Assembly: GCA_009668225.1 (NCBI GenBank)
Contig: WJYK01000004.1
Coordinates: 62,001-126,000 of the forward strand
DNA: 64,000 nt
Direction of reading: 5' to 3'
From: Enterobacteriaceae bacterium RIT693
GTDB lineage: Bacteria > Pseudomonadota > Gammaproteobacteria > Enterobacterales > Enterobacteriaceae
Numbering within the stretch: the first letter of the stretch is position 1; every line of letters begins with the position of its first letter. The notes under the pieces are model-generated. The model did no database searches and was not told where the DNA came from. It saw nothing but the letters and a program-made list of their open reading frames with translations. Below, one piece after another: positions 48,578 through 57,259 of the stretch. The translations under genes were made by a program, and so were the position numbers.

Positions 48578-49609
48578 ATGGCTCAGACCGCAGATAAAAA
48601 CCGTCGCTTTGTGCTGGCTAAACGCCCGCAGGGAATGCCGACCCGCGAAGATCTCCATCTCGAAGAAGTAGCTGTTCCAACGCCCGGTAAAGGCGAGGTG
48701 CTGCTGCGCACGCTTTTCCTGTCCCTCGACCCGTATATGCGCGGACGCATGAGCGACGCCAAATCCTACTCGGCGCCGATTGCCATCGGCGAAGTGATTG
48801 TCGGCGGAACCGTGAGCCGGGTGGAAAGCTCGCAGCATCCTGATTATCAGCCGGGTGACCTGGTGCTGGCTGATTCTGGCTGGCAGGACTATTCGATTTC
48901 AAATGGAGAAGGCCTGCGGAAGCTGGATAAAAATATGTCTCACCCTTCCTGGGCGCTGGGGCTGCTCGGCATGCCGGGCTTTACCGGCTACATGGGGCTG
49001 ACCGATATCGGTAACCCGCAGCCGGGTGAAACCGTAGTTGTAGCTGCCGCCAGCGGCGCGGTGGGCTCCATCGTGGGGCAAACGGCTCGCCTGCGCGGCG
49101 CTAAGATCATCGGCATTGCGGGTGGTGAAGATAAATGTCGCTATGTAAAAGAGACCCTGAAGTTTGATGAGTGCCTCGATCACCGCGCCAGCGATTTTGC
49201 TGCACAGCTGGCCAAAGCCTGCCCGAACGGCATCGACGTCTATTTTGAAAACGTCGGCGGCGCGGTGTTTGACGCAGTCTTCCCGCTGCTGAATACCAAA
49301 GCGCGTATCCCGGTTTGCGGCATGATCAGCCAGTACAACGGCGGCAGCAGCGCGTTTGAGCACGATCGTCTGCCTGAGCTGATGGCAACCATTCTGAAAA
49401 AACGCATGCGCGTGGAAGGGTTTATCATCAGCCAGGATTACAGCCACCGCTACGAGGAGTTCTTTAAGCAGATGAGCGAGTGGATCGCCGCAGGAGAGAT
49501 TGCGTTCCGTGAGGATATTGTGGACGGGCTGGAGAATACCGTGGAGGCGTTCCAGGGGCTGCTGTCCGGGAAGAACTTCGGCAAGTTGATTGTGAAGGTG
49601 GCGGAGTAA
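48578..49609 (+). CDS. curA: NADPH-dependent curcumin/2-alkenal reductase CurA
   Basis: 343 residues, zinc-independent medium-chain dehydrogenase (leukotriene B4 12-hydroxydehydrogenase type), matching E. coli CurA (YncB). It opens with the N-terminal GroES-like part (LSLDPYMRGRMSDAKSY). The NADPH fold carries VVVAAASGAVGSIVGQTARL, and GIDVYFENVGGAVFD and PVCGMISQYN complete the pattern. It is preceded by AAGGAG. It reduces alpha,beta-unsaturated ketones, including curcumin. It has no visible link to the citrate genes. Confidence 0.93.
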   Translation: MAQTADKNRRFVLAKRPQGMPTREDLHLEEVAVPTPGKGEVLLRTLFLSLDPYMRGRMSDAKSYSAPIAIGEVIVGGTVSRVESSQHPDYQPGDLVLADSGWQDYSISNGEGLRKLDKNMSHPSWALGLLGMPGFTGYMGLTDIGNPQPGETVVVAAASGAVGSIVGQTARLRGAKIIGIAGGEDKCRYVKETLKFDECLDHRASDFAAQLAKACPNGIDVYFENVGGAVFDAVFPLLNTKARIPVCGMISQYNGGSSAFEHDRLPELMATILKKRMRVEGFIISQDYSHRYEEFFKQMSEWIAAGEIAFREDIVDGLENTVEAFQGLLSGKNFGKLIVKVAE

Positions 49610-49668
49610 GGGGTTAGGCTCGTCGTCAGTATATTGAGTGTCGGGGTATATCTTTAGCCCCGTAACTG

Positions 49669-50011
49669 TTCCGTTCACCCGTAGGTCTGTTTTCCCTGCA
49701 CGTTCAGAGCACGGTGAACGTGTCCGGGGGATAACGCCATCCCCCGAACAGCCCCGGCGCCCGGCGAGCTCATCGCCGCTGAAGCGGTAAACCCACCGGC
49801 CATCACCCAAACATTCGGGCTCGTTCGCGATTCGTTCCCGACGATCGCTCTCTTTCGCTGCTCCCGGCAGCTCAACCCCGCCTGAGTTGGGTCATAACCG
49901 GGGGCGATGAGAGCCGGGAACAAGGGCGTGGCTGCGGGTCTTGCAGCAACAATGATTTTCAGCGTGGCTGTGGGCTAAAAGCGAGGCACGGTTCCGGCTT
50001 AAATCGCCTCC
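49669..50011 (+). repeat. Repeat family R548, copy C: left half only
   Basis: 343 bp aligning with the left 345 bp of the full copy at 34417. It has the terminal TTCCGTTCACCC, the inverted GGTGAACG, a hairpin of the same layout (GTCCGGGGGAT / ATCCCCCGAAC) and the block CCCGGCGAGCTCATCGCC. It stops cleanly at AAATCGCCTCC, where the internal palindrome of the full element begins. It is truncated on the right and followed directly by the AT-rich stretch upstream of the cold-shock gene. Confidence 0.88.
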
Positions 50012-50257
50012 TTAAATGAGAATTTTTTTTATTTATCCTGAACCCTTGCTAAATCACCGCGGACGTGAGAGATTAGCACCCGGTTTGGAACACAGACCTT
50101 ATGAAAGCAGTTTTAGTAAAGCAGTCCTCAGTTCAAGCGCTATCTTAGATATCCCTTCTTCTCGAGTCTCCTCCTAAGTGCCCGAATAAGTCCAACTCTG
50201 CTGAACAGACCATGTTCGCCGCGTTTAGTGGCTCAAGAAACTGAAAAGGTAATATCT

Positions 50258-50470
50258 ATGTCTAACAAAATGACTGGTTTGGTAAAATGGTTCAACGCTG
50301 AGAAAGGTTTCGGCTTCATCTCTCCTACCGATGGCAGCAAAGATGTATTCGTACATTTCTCTGCAATCCAGAGCGATAGCTTCAAAACTCTCGACGAAGG
50401 CCAGAAAGTTGAGTTCTCTATCGAGAACGGCGCTAAAGGCCCAGCTGCTGCTAACGTTGTTGCGCTGTAA
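50258..50470 (+). CDS. Cold-shock protein (CspA family)
   Basis: 70 residues, single OB-fold domain that binds single-stranded nucleic acid. RNP1 is KGFGFI and RNP2 is VFVHFSA; the start [20 protein letters not shown] is CspA-family. An ATG at 50258 is used; the frame is open from 50228 but the family start is the downstream one. The roughly 230-nt leader (50012-50257) contains no gene and is long, as in cspA-type mRNAs whose leader folds to sense cold. Which cspA-family member (A, B, E, G) is not decided. Confidence 0.92.
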   Translation: MSNKMTGLVKWFNAEKGFGFISPTDGSKDVFVHFSAIQSDSFKTLDEGQKVEFSIENGAKGPAAANVVAL

Positions 50471-50497
50471 TTCAGCCTGACGTTTCAGAAGTGAAAG

Positions 50498-50522
50498 AAA
50501 CCCGCTACGGCGGGTTTTTTTG
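50498..50522 (+). terminator. Rho-independent terminator of the cold-shock gene
   Basis: AAACCCGC-TAC-GGCGGGTTTTTTT: a short GC stem with a 7-nt T-run, 28 nt after the stop. Confidence 0.92.
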
Positions 50523-50590
50523 TGCCTGTGGTTTAGAGATGTCCTATAGCTTTTGCCCTTACCCTCGCAATGCTGTGTGTTAAATTGTGA

Positions 50591-50708
50591 TTTTGGTTAA
50601 CCAATTTGCGCGTGCTGATTGACACGTTTGGCAAATTGGCCGAGTTTATACGCATGAGCGAATAAATATCTGCACTTAATCGAAACGGTTAGGTGGTCAA
50701 CCAATTTG
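50591..50708 (+). promoter_or_regulatory. Paired UxuR/ExuR-type operators upstream of uxuA
   Basis: Two palindromes of the hexuronate-repressor type: TTTTGGTTAACCAATTTG at 50591-50608 and AGGTGGTCAACCAATTTG at 50691-50708. The second lies 17 nt before the uxuA start, and the spacing allows looping. A third, weaker stretch (GTTTGGCAAATTGGC) is at 50626. The known consensus is an AAATTGGT-NN-ACCAATTT palindrome. Confidence 0.82.
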
Positions 50709-50725
50709 AGTTGTAAGGGGACATC

Positions 50726-51910
50726 ATGAAACAAACCTGGCGCTGGTATGGTCCAAACGATCCGGTCACTCTGGCCGACGCCCGGCAGGCGGGGGCGACG
50801 GGCATCGTTACCGCGCTGCACCACATTCCGAACGGTGAAGTCTGGTCGGTCGAAGAAATACTGAAACGCAAAGCCGTGGTAGAGGCCGCCGGGCTGGTCT
50901 GGTCGGTGGTGGAAAGCGTGCCTATCCACGAAGAGATCAAAACCCATCGCGGGCAGTACGATTTATGGATCGACAATTACTGTCAAAGCCTGCGTAACCT
51001 GGCGGAATGCGGTATCTACACCGTGTGCTACAACTTTATGCCGGTGCTGGACTGGACGCGTACCGATCTCGAATACCCGCTGCCGGACGGCTCCAAAGCG
51101 TTGCGCTTTGACCAAATCGAATTCGCCGCTTTCGAGCTGCATATTCTGATGCGCAAAGGGGCCGAAGCTGACTACAGCGCCGAAGAAATCGAGCAGGCAA
51201 ACCGGCGCTTCGCTGAAATGCGCGAGGATGAAAAAGCGCGGCTGACCCGCAACATCATTGCCGGCCTGCCTGGGACGGAAGAGGGCTACACGCTGGATCA
51301 GTTCCGTGCTCAGCTGGACACCTACAAAGACATCGATAAAGCGAAGCTGCGCGAAAACTTTGCGTACTTCCTTGAGGCCATCATCCCCGTCGCCGAGCAG
51401 ATGGGAATTAAAATGGCGGTGCACCCGGACGATCCTCCGCGCCCAATCCTTGGCCTGCCGCGCATTGTTTCGACCGTGGAAGATATGCAGTGGATGGTGG
51501 ATGCGGTCAACAGCCCGGCAAACGGCTTTACGATGTGCACCGGCTCCTACGGCGTGCGGGAAGATAACGATCTGGTCGGCATGATTAAACGCTTTGGGCC
51601 GCGTATCTACTTCACGCACCTGCGCTCGACGCTGCGGGAAGATAATCCGAAGACGTTCCATGAAGCCGCGCACCTCTACGGCGATGTGGATATGTATGAA
51701 GTGGTGAAAGCGATCGTCGAGGAAGAGCAGCGTCGCGAGGCGAACGGGCAGCGCGAGCTGATTCCTATGCGCCCGGATCACGGCCATCAAATGCTGGATG
51801 ACCTGAATAAAAAGGTGAATCCAGGCTATTCCGCGATTGGTCGCCTGAAAGGGCTGGCGGAAGTGCGCGGCGTTGAGATGGCGATTCAGCGCGCGTTCTT
51901 TGGTAAATAG
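50726..51910 (+). CDS. uxuA: D-mannonate dehydratase UxuA
   Basis: 394 residues. It dehydrates D-mannonate to 2-keto-3-deoxygluconate in glucuronate breakdown. The TIM-barrel metal enzyme is recognised by [20 protein letters not shown] at the start, [34 protein letters not shown] (metal-ligand region) and [11 protein letters not shown] (catalytic region) near the end. Length equals E. coli UxuA. An AAGGGG precedes the ATG at 50726. The usual next gene uxuB (fructuronate reductase) is missing between it and uxuR. Confidence 0.96.
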   Translation: MKQTWRWYGPNDPVTLADARQAGATGIVTALHHIPNGEVWSVEEILKRKAVVEAAGLVWSVVESVPIHEEIKTHRGQYDLWIDNYCQSLRNLAECGIYTVCYNFMPVLDWTRTDLEYPLPDGSKALRFDQIEFAAFELHILMRKGAEADYSAEEIEQANRRFAEMREDEKARLTRNIIAGLPGTEEGYTLDQFRAQLDTYKDIDKAKLRENFAYFLEAIIPVAEQMGIKMAVHPDDPPRPILGLPRIVSTVEDMQWMVDAVNSPANGFTMCTGSYGVREDNDLVGMIKRFGPRIYFTHLRSTLREDNPKTFHEAAHLYGDVDMYEVVKAIVEEEQRREANGQRELIPMRPDHGHQMLDDLNKKVNPGYSAIGRLKGLAEVRGVEMAIQRAFFGK

Positions 51911-51927
51911 CACTCGCCGGGCCAGGG

Positions 51928-51943
51928 AATGGGTCAACCCATT
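51928..51943 (+). promoter_or_regulatory. Palindromic operator upstream of uxuR
   Basis: AATGGGTCAACCCATT, similar in core (GGTCAACC) to the second uxuA operator, lies 41 nt before the uxuR start. It is a likely autoregulatory UxuR site. Confidence 0.6.
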
Positions 51944-51983
51944 ATGCTATAGTCCAGCCTGGTCCCGGCCCTTGTGAGTCAAA

Positions 51984-52760
51984 ATGAAACTGCAAATCCA
52001 TGAAAAACCGTCTGCTCAGCCGCAGCGTCCCTATCAGGAAGTTGGCGTGATGCTGCGTGACATGATCGCACGCCAGCAGTATGCCCTGGGGGACAGGCTT
52101 CCGCCGGAACGAGAAATTGCGGCACTGCTGGCGGTCAGCCGCACCGTGGTGCGCGAAGCGCTGATCATGCTGGAGATTGAAGGGCTTGTGGAGGTGCGTC
52201 GCGGCGCGGGCATATTTGTGGTGGCGATGCCCAATAAGACGGCTAACGTGCCGGCGAGCCAGTGCAACGACGCCGGGCCCTTTGAGCTATTGCAGGCGCG
52301 CCAGCTACTGGAAAGCAATATCGCTGAGTTTGCCGCCCAGCAGGCCACGCGGGAAGACATTATGAAAATGCGTCAGGCCTTGCAGATAGAAGAGCAGGAG
52401 CTGGTTTCCGGGGATAACGAAAGCGGTGATAAGCTATTTCATCTCGCTATTGCCGAGGCCACCCACAACAGCATGCTGGTGGAATTGTTCAAACAATCCT
52501 GGCAGTGGCGTGAAAATAACCCGATGTGGATCCAGCTGCACAGCCATCTGGAGAACAACCACTATCGCCAGGAGTGGCTTACGGATCATAAACAGATCCT
52601 CGCCGCGCTGATTAAGAAGGATGCCAAAGCGGCAAAACACGCGATGTGGCAGCACCTGGAAAACGTCAAAAACCGGCTGCTGGAGCTGTCGGACATCGAT
52701 GATATTAACTTCGACGGCTACCTGTTTGAATCCTGGCCGCTGAATGAGCCTGGGCGTTAA
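51984..52760 (+). CDS. uxuR: GntR/FadR-family repressor UxuR
   Basis: 258 residues, hexuronate-responsive repressor. The N-terminal winged helix is GntR type (YALGDRLPPEREIAALLAVS and RTVVREALIMLEIEGLVEVR, about 34-73). The C-terminal FadR/FCD effector domain has the usual metal-site His residues (FHLAIAEATHNSML). It matches E. coli UxuR in length and motifs. It lies 73 nt after uxuA, with its own palindrome upstream, so it may have both operonic and private transcription. Confidence 0.92.
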   Translation: MKLQIHEKPSAQPQRPYQEVGVMLRDMIARQQYALGDRLPPEREIAALLAVSRTVVREALIMLEIEGLVEVRRGAGIFVVAMPNKTANVPASQCNDAGPFELLQARQLLESNIAEFAAQQATREDIMKMRQALQIEEQELVSGDNESGDKLFHLAIAEATHNSMLVELFKQSWQWRENNPMWIQLHSHLENNHYRQEWLTDHKQILAALIKKDAKAAKHAMWQHLENVKNRLLELSDIDDINFDGYLFESWPLNEPGR

Positions 52761-52771
52761 CCCCGCCAGCT

Positions 52772-53569
52772 TCACACGAGCCGCTGTTGCAGCAGCTCCC
52801 CGCTTTGCTGTAAATCCTGCTGTGGATTGCGGCCTGTCAGCACATATTCATACCCTTTGTTACGCCACCAGACCAGGTTTAGCCCACGGCGGACTTCATG
52901 CTTTAGCGCTGTACTGTCGCTCGTTTTGCTGCGGGAAATGCACAGCGCCATCGGCCCGAAGCTGGCGTGCAGATAAGCCATCTGCGCGATGGAGGTGCTG
53001 TCGTAGCGCAGCATTCTCACGCTTTTTAGCTCTGCTTCAGGGATCTCAACGGCCGCCTGAGTGAGCGTCAGGCCGATATCCTGCTGCATACGGTTCAGGC
53101 CGCTTTGCAGACCTTGGGGCGTGACGTTGATGTCGGCCAGCGTTTCGGCGCTGTAGAGCGACATGTACTGCGCAATGAGGTCGCGAATTTCCGGCTCGCC
53201 GCTGAGCTTTTGTTCACCAGGGCGAATAAAGCGCCCGGCCAGCACGCCGACGGCGAGAAAACTCAGCGAAGCGGCTATCAGATTGCGGCGGCTGACGCCT
53301 TTCGCCTGCGGCTTCACGTTCACCGGCTGATGAAGCAGGACATTCAACTTTTGCTCCATGCGGCTGACCGGCGCTTCCTCCAGCAGAGGCGCAAAAGCCT
53401 GTTCCCAGGGCTGGTTGCTTTGCATTAGCTGTTCAACGCGAGCGGCCAGAGTGGGATCGTCATTAAGCTGTTGGTCAAAGGCGCGGCGTTCGTCATCGCG
53501 CATCTCACCGTCCAGCCAGGCCACGATAGCCTCATCGCTCCACGGAGCGGAGAAGGATTGACGCGTCAT
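52772..53569 (-). CDS. Membrane-bound anti-sigma factor
   Basis: 265 residues: an N-terminal cytoplasmic anti-sigma part (SDEAIVAWLDGEMRDDERRAFD, as in RsiW-like and FecR-like proteins), one membrane span at about 102-120 (NLIAASLSFLAVGVLAGRF) and a periplasmic C-terminus of about 145 residues. No zinc HxxxCxxC anti-sigma motif is present. The start overlaps the sigma gene's stop by 4 nt, the hallmark of a sigma/anti-sigma pair. It should hold the partner sigma factor inactive at the membrane until an envelope signal arrives; the signal is unknown. Confidence 0.85.
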   Translation of the reverse strand: MTRQSFSAPWSDEAIVAWLDGEMRDDERRAFDQQLNDDPTLAARVEQLMQSNQPWEQAFAPLLEEAPVSRMEQKLNVLLHQPVNVKPQAKGVSRRNLIAASLSFLAVGVLAGRFIRPGEQKLSGEPEIRDLIAQYMSLYSAETLADINVTPQGLQSGLNRMQQDIGLTLTQAAVEIPEAELKSVRMLRYDSTSIAQMAYLHASFGPMALCISRSKTSDSTALKHEVRRGLNLVWWRNKGYEYVLTGRNPQQDLQQSGELLQQRLV

Positions 53570-54114
53570 TTGAGCTCCTTCTTCATCGTCGGCATCAGGT
53601 GTTTGGCGAGCGTCAGGCGCGCGGCGGCCAGGCGGCTCATCACGGTGCCAATGGGAATGGCCAGCGTGTCGGCCGCTTCCTGATAGGTGAAACCTTCGAC
53701 ATAAACTAAAAACACGGTATTACGCTGGGCTTCAGGCAGTTCGCTGACCTGCTGCAGTAGCGCGTGATACTGATGCTTGTCTTCGGTGCTTTCGCTGTCA
53801 GCCAGCTGGCTCAGTTCGTCGCTGTCGACAAAGCCCTGGCCCTGGCGAACGCGCAGGGCGCGAATTTCATTGATCCAGATTGAGTACAAAATCGCAAACA
53901 GCCAGCGGTCGATGCGGGTACCGGACTGAAACTGGCTGCAGCGCTCTAAAGCGCGCACGCAGGTGGACTGAACCAAATCTTCAGCCACATCGCGATTGCG
54001 GGATAGCACCATGCCGTAGCGCCAGAGACGGGCAAGGTGCTGTGCCAGCTGTAAACGAACTTCGTTGACGGTGATTTTTATGTCCTCAAACTTAGGACTC
54101 CGGGTGCCCGTCAA
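53566..54114 (-). CDS. ECF-type RNA polymerase sigma factor
   Basis: 182 residues with region 2 (MVLSRNRDVAEDLVQSTCVRAL, then RIDRWLFAILYSIWINEIRA) and region 4 (PEAQRNTVFLVYVEGFTYQE, then AADTLAIPIGTVMSRLAAAR). These are the two-domain marks of extracytoplasmic-function sigma factors. The first ATG at 54114 lies within the end of the upstream TPR gene (22-nt overlap); an internal start is possible. It is co-translated with its anti-sigma. Its regulon is unknown; autoregulation of this operon is expected from the family. Confidence 0.88.
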   Translation of the reverse strand: MTGTRSPKFEDIKITVNEVRLQLAQHLARLWRYGMVLSRNRDVAEDLVQSTCVRALERCSQFQSGTRIDRWLFAILYSIWINEIRALRVRQGQGFVDSDELSQLADSESTEDKHQYHALLQQVSELPEAQRNTVFLVYVEGFTYQEAADTLAIPIGTVMSRLAAARLTLAKHLMPTMKKELK

Positions 54115-54628
54115 TGGCGGCTTTTAAATCGCGATACTCCTCGCAGCCGGTTCCGCAGAGCGTTTTAATGGTGGCTAACTGGGCCTTCGCCAGGTCCGGG
54201 CGGCCCTTAATCATCCACGCTTCGCCAAGATATTCGCGCACTTTGGCGTAGTGCGGATCCAGGGCGATAGAACGCTGATAATAGCCGATCCCTTCGTCGG
54301 TGCGCCCCAGTTTTCTTGTGGCGTAGCCCCGGTAGTTCCAGGCTTCACGCGTGTTGGGCTGCTGCAGGGTATCCAGCAGGTTGAGCGCATCCTGATAACG
54401 GCCAGATTTTGCCAGATGATAAGCATATTGCGTCTTATCGCCGTCGCTTAACATGCTGCTCTTTTCCACGGTACAAGTTTTGGTTTTGCTGTCGTACACC
54501 TGGCCTTTCGGGCAGTCCGGCGTTTTAGAGTCATCGTCGCCCATGGCGCTGGCGGCGGCGGAGTAGAAAAGTCCGCTGGCAACCAGGCACAGCAAAGGCA
54601 GCAGTTTACGGCTTGAAGGCGTGTTCAT
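54092..54628 (-). CDS. Periplasmic TPR protein
   Basis: 178 residues: a signal peptide (about 1-28, FYSAAASAMGDD), a small cysteine pair (TPDCPKGQVY and TKTCTVEK) and then about three TPR-like helical repeats (AYHLAKSGRYQDALNLLDTL, AWNYRGYATRKLGRTDEGIG, YAKVREYLGEAWMIKGRPDL). The C-terminus has two more cysteines (TLCGTGCEEYRD). The ATG at 54628 (MNTPSSRKLLPLLCL) starts the signal peptide; the frame is open upstream. Being exported and encoded with the sigma pair, it may sense or transmit the envelope signal. Confidence 0.78.
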   Translation of the reverse strand: MNTPSSRKLLPLLCLVASGLFYSAAASAMGDDDSKTPDCPKGQVYDSKTKTCTVEKSSMLSDGDKTQYAYHLAKSGRYQDALNLLDTLQQPNTREAWNYRGYATRKLGRTDEGIGYYQRSIALDPHYAKVREYLGEAWMIKGRPDLAKAQLATIKTLCGTGCEEYRDLKAAIDGHPES

Positions 54629-54644
54629 GGTGTCGTCCTGTAGG

Positions 54645-55235
54645 TTAGCGAGAGTTGCCTTTGCAGGCGGGAAGCATGCGGCGCAGCGTGCCGTCACGCA
54701 AAACATAGTGGTGGAGCAGAGCGGCGACGGCGTGTGCGCTCGCCAGCAGGATCAGCGCCCAGGCCACGTTGTTGTGCAGCATTGCCAGGGTATGGCGCAG
54801 CGTGGGATCGATGTTGAACACGTCCTGGACCTCAAAGAGGTTGAAGAACCAGAACGGTTCGCCCTGCGCCCAGCGGAACAGGAAGCCAAGCGTGGCCTGG
54901 GTGAGCAGCAGGATGTAAAGCACGCCGTGCGTGGCATGGGCGGCGATGCGGAACGCACCCGGCATCGGCACTTTTTCCAACTTTCTCGATGGCGAAAAAG
55001 CGGTGCTAATGCGCCAGACCAGCCGAACGACAATCACCGCGCCAAGCAAAATGCCGAACGAAATATGTAGGGATTGCAGGCTTTTGCGCAGCGGCGTGCC
55101 GCGCTCAAGGGCTTCCCAGACATGCGCGCTGGCGAACAGAAATATCACGCAAAAGGCGGTGACCCAGTGGAGGGCTATGCTAAAGGCATCGTAGCGCTTA
55201 CGGGGCGGCGTAGCGTCGGTGGGCAGGTAACTCAT
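54645..55235 (-). CDS. Cytochrome b561-family protein
   Basis: 196 residues, four membrane spans, haem-binding histidines in the membrane (ALHWVTAFCVIFLFASAHV, SLQSLHISFGILLG, AAHATHGVLYILLL, ASAHAVAALLHHYVL). It resembles the CybB/YodB inner-membrane b-type cytochromes, which pass electrons from quinol. It is the first gene of the operon b561 - TPR - ECF sigma - anti-sigma, 16 nt before the TPR gene. A good GAGGAAG precedes the ATG at 55235. Confidence 0.88.
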   Translation of the reverse strand: MSYLPTDATPPRKRYDAFSIALHWVTAFCVIFLFASAHVWEALERGTPLRKSLQSLHISFGILLGAVIVVRLVWRISTAFSPSRKLEKVPMPGAFRIAAHATHGVLYILLLTQATLGFLFRWAQGEPFWFFNLFEVQDVFNIDPTLRHTLAMLHNNVAWALILLASAHAVAALLHHYVLRDGTLRRMLPACKGNSR

Positions 55236-55302
55236 GATTGTCTCTTCCTCAGGTTCTAGTAAGGAGTAAACAATCGGGACGAGGAAATTATTCGGTGGGG
55301 AT

Positions 55303-55338
55303 GAAAAAAAAGTCAGGCGTCCAGCAAGCGCCTGACTT
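55303..55338 (-). terminator. Terminator of the SAHH-like gene
   Basis: On the minus strand AGTCAGGCG / CGCCTGACT forms the stem, followed by a run of eight T. It lies 21 nt beyond the stop of the 55359-56471 gene. Confidence 0.92.
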
Positions 55339-55358
55339 TATGGAGACTTACCGCAGCA

Positions 55359-56471
55359 TTACAGTGCTTTTTCCCAGACGGACTGCGGCAGTAGATACAC
55401 CGCTTTTTCAGCGTGCTGGCCGTCGGTCACGATGTGCTTGATGCCGCTCGCCATCACGGCCAGCGTCACGTCGAAGGCGTTCAGGCTGTCGCCGAAGCCA
55501 GCCGTCAGGTTCAGCATTGAGCCGTTCGCCATCAGGTAAAGCGTCTTGCCATTAAGCTTGTAAGCATTGATAAACGGCATCACTTCTTCGTTCGGATATT
55601 GCTTCAGGTAGCCGCAGTCGATCTCTTCGGCAACGTGGCCCACGTTCAGCACGAACACGCCATCTTTGGCTTTATCCAGCACCGCTGCGCTGACGACTTT
55701 TTTGGCGCCGGTTGCGGTGGCGACAACGTCGGTCGTGGCAATCACGTCATGAATATCAACCACGTGCCAGCCGTCGTAGGCGGCCTGCAGGCGGCGAGCC
55801 GGGTCTAATTCGGCAACCATCACCTGGCCACCGTAAGCTTTGGCGGCGGCGGCAACGCCCTGGCCGACCAGGCCGTAGCCAATCACCAGCACTTTCTTCT
55901 CGTGCAGGGTGAGGTGCGTGGTCTGGAAGAAGGTCTGCCACGCGGTGAGGCCAACCATATGGCGGTTATGCAGGCCTTCTTTTACCGGCAAATCGTCCCA
56001 GTTGAAGATAGGGTAGCCCGGACGCAGGCTAGCAAGGCGGTTAACGCCGGAACCGGTCGCTTCCAGGCAGGCGACCACGTCGCCAAACTCGCCGCGTTGA
56101 TGCAGCAGCGTGGTGATGTCCGCGCCCATTTCGCACAGATGCGTTGGGCGCCAGGCAATGGCTTTTTCCCACGAGTCGCGCCAGTCAGCGCCGCTCATAT
56201 TGCGCCATGCGCAGGCTTCCGCTCCGGCAGCGACCAGGTAAGCGACAACGTCATCCTGCACGGTGGTTGGGTTGCAGGTGGTGAGGAAGACTTTGGCGTT
56301 TTTCTTCAGCAGGCCTTCAACCAGCGGGATCATTTTCAGGTCGAGATGCATATTGCAGGCGATACGGACGTGGCTTAAGTCTGGCAGCGCCTGAACCTGC
56401 TTAAGGGTGCGAACCATGTGGCGGGTGGACCACGCAATCTCTTTATTAAACATCTCGCTCTGGGTGCTCAC
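55359..56471 (-). CDS. Short S-adenosylhomocysteine hydrolase-like protein
   Basis: 370 residues, clearly related to SAHH: the CNPTTVQDDVVAYL segment (SAHH has CN-xxSTQD), GADIT (substrate Asp region), LEATGSGVNRL (conserved Glu of EETTTGV) and the NAD fold VLVIGYGLVGQGVAAAAKAY. It is 60-100 residues shorter than true SAHH and lacks the C-terminal Lys/Tyr tail that closes a neighbour's NAD site. The Lys/Asp pair after the Glu reads K-E-G-L-H, so the Asp seems to be His. Enterobacteria normally use Pfs and LuxS instead. It starts at GTG (56471) after AAGGAAC. Substrate unknown. Confidence 0.75.
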   Translation of the reverse strand: MSTQSEMFNKEIAWSTRHMVRTLKQVQALPDLSHVRIACNMHLDLKMIPLVEGLLKKNAKVFLTTCNPTTVQDDVVAYLVAAGAEACAWRNMSGADWRDSWEKAIAWRPTHLCEMGADITTLLHQRGEFGDVVACLEATGSGVNRLASLRPGYPIFNWDDLPVKEGLHNRHMVGLTAWQTFFQTTHLTLHEKKVLVIGYGLVGQGVAAAAKAYGGQVMVAELDPARRLQAAYDGWHVVDIHDVIATTDVVATATGAKKVVSAAVLDKAKDGVFVLNVGHVAEEIDCGYLKQYPNEEVMPFINAYKLNGKTLYLMANGSMLNLTAGFGDSLNAFDVTLAVMASGIKHIVTDGQHAEKAVYLLPQSVWEKAL

Positions 56472-56674
56472 GGCTGTTCCTTATTAATTGTTTTTACTGG
56501 TTTTTGTAGAATATATCATCACGTTAACGGGCGTCAGAATAGCAAAACGGCGGGCGGTTGTTAATCGGTGAAGTTGGCTTGGCAGGGATGATTTCTGCTT
56601 ACCAATGTTTTGTTTTTTCCCTCGATTTTTTCTCTATAGTAGAAGCTTCATCCCCTGATAAAAACGAGAAAAGC

Positions 56675-57259
56675 ATGATCAAGAAAGCGCTTGTTGTGTT
56701 GCTGAGCAGTGCCTTGTTGACCCCGATGATAGCGACGGCCGATAGCACGATAGTGTTCCTGCGCCACGGCGAGAAACCAGCTAATAATAGCGGGCAGCTC
56801 ACCTGCAAAGGGCTGAACCGCGCATTGCAGCTGCCATCGGTTCTGTTAAGCCAGTACGGCAAACCGGATGCCATCTACGCCGCTGCGCCGAAAGAGAACA
56901 AAACAGGCAGCTCGCTGCGCCCGTTAACGACCATCACGCCGACCGCTATCCGCCTTTCTCAGGCTATCGACCTGCATTATCACGCCGAGCAGACGGACGG
57001 GCTGGTGGACGATTTGCTGAAAAACCAAAGCAGCGGTCGCCTGACGTTTGTCTCATGGGAGCATAAAAACCTGGTGATAGCGGCGCAAAAGCTGGTGAAG
57101 GAAACCGGTGGCGACCCGGCCGTGGTGCCGAAGTGGCCAGGCAGCGATTTTGATTCGCTCTACATCATCAAATTGGATGATAAACAGCGCTTTAAATCCT
57201 TTAGCCGTGGAGCAGAAGGGCTGAATAACGTGCCGGATAGCTGCGTGGCTGCAGGCTGA
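56675..57259 (+). CDS. Periplasmic histidine phosphatase family protein
   Basis: 194 residues with a signal peptide (about 1-22, LLTPMIATADS). The phosphoglycerate-mutase/histidine-phosphatase motif FLRHGEKP (RHG catalytic His) is at the N-terminus. The second half has SWEHKNLVIAAQKL, where a catalytic His might lie, and CKGLNRA near the start. The ATG at 56675 begins the signal peptide; the frame is open back to 56558. It resembles small uncharacterised members of the family. The substrate is not known, although a secreted phosphatase is likely. Confidence 0.82.
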   Translation: MIKKALVVLLSSALLTPMIATADSTIVFLRHGEKPANNSGQLTCKGLNRALQLPSVLLSQYGKPDAIYAAAPKENKTGSSLRPLTTITPTAIRLSQAIDLHYHAEQTDGLVDDLLKNQSSGRLTFVSWEHKNLVIAAQKLVKETGGDPAVVPKWPGSDFDSLYIIKLDDKQRFKSFSRGAEGLNNVPDSCVAAG

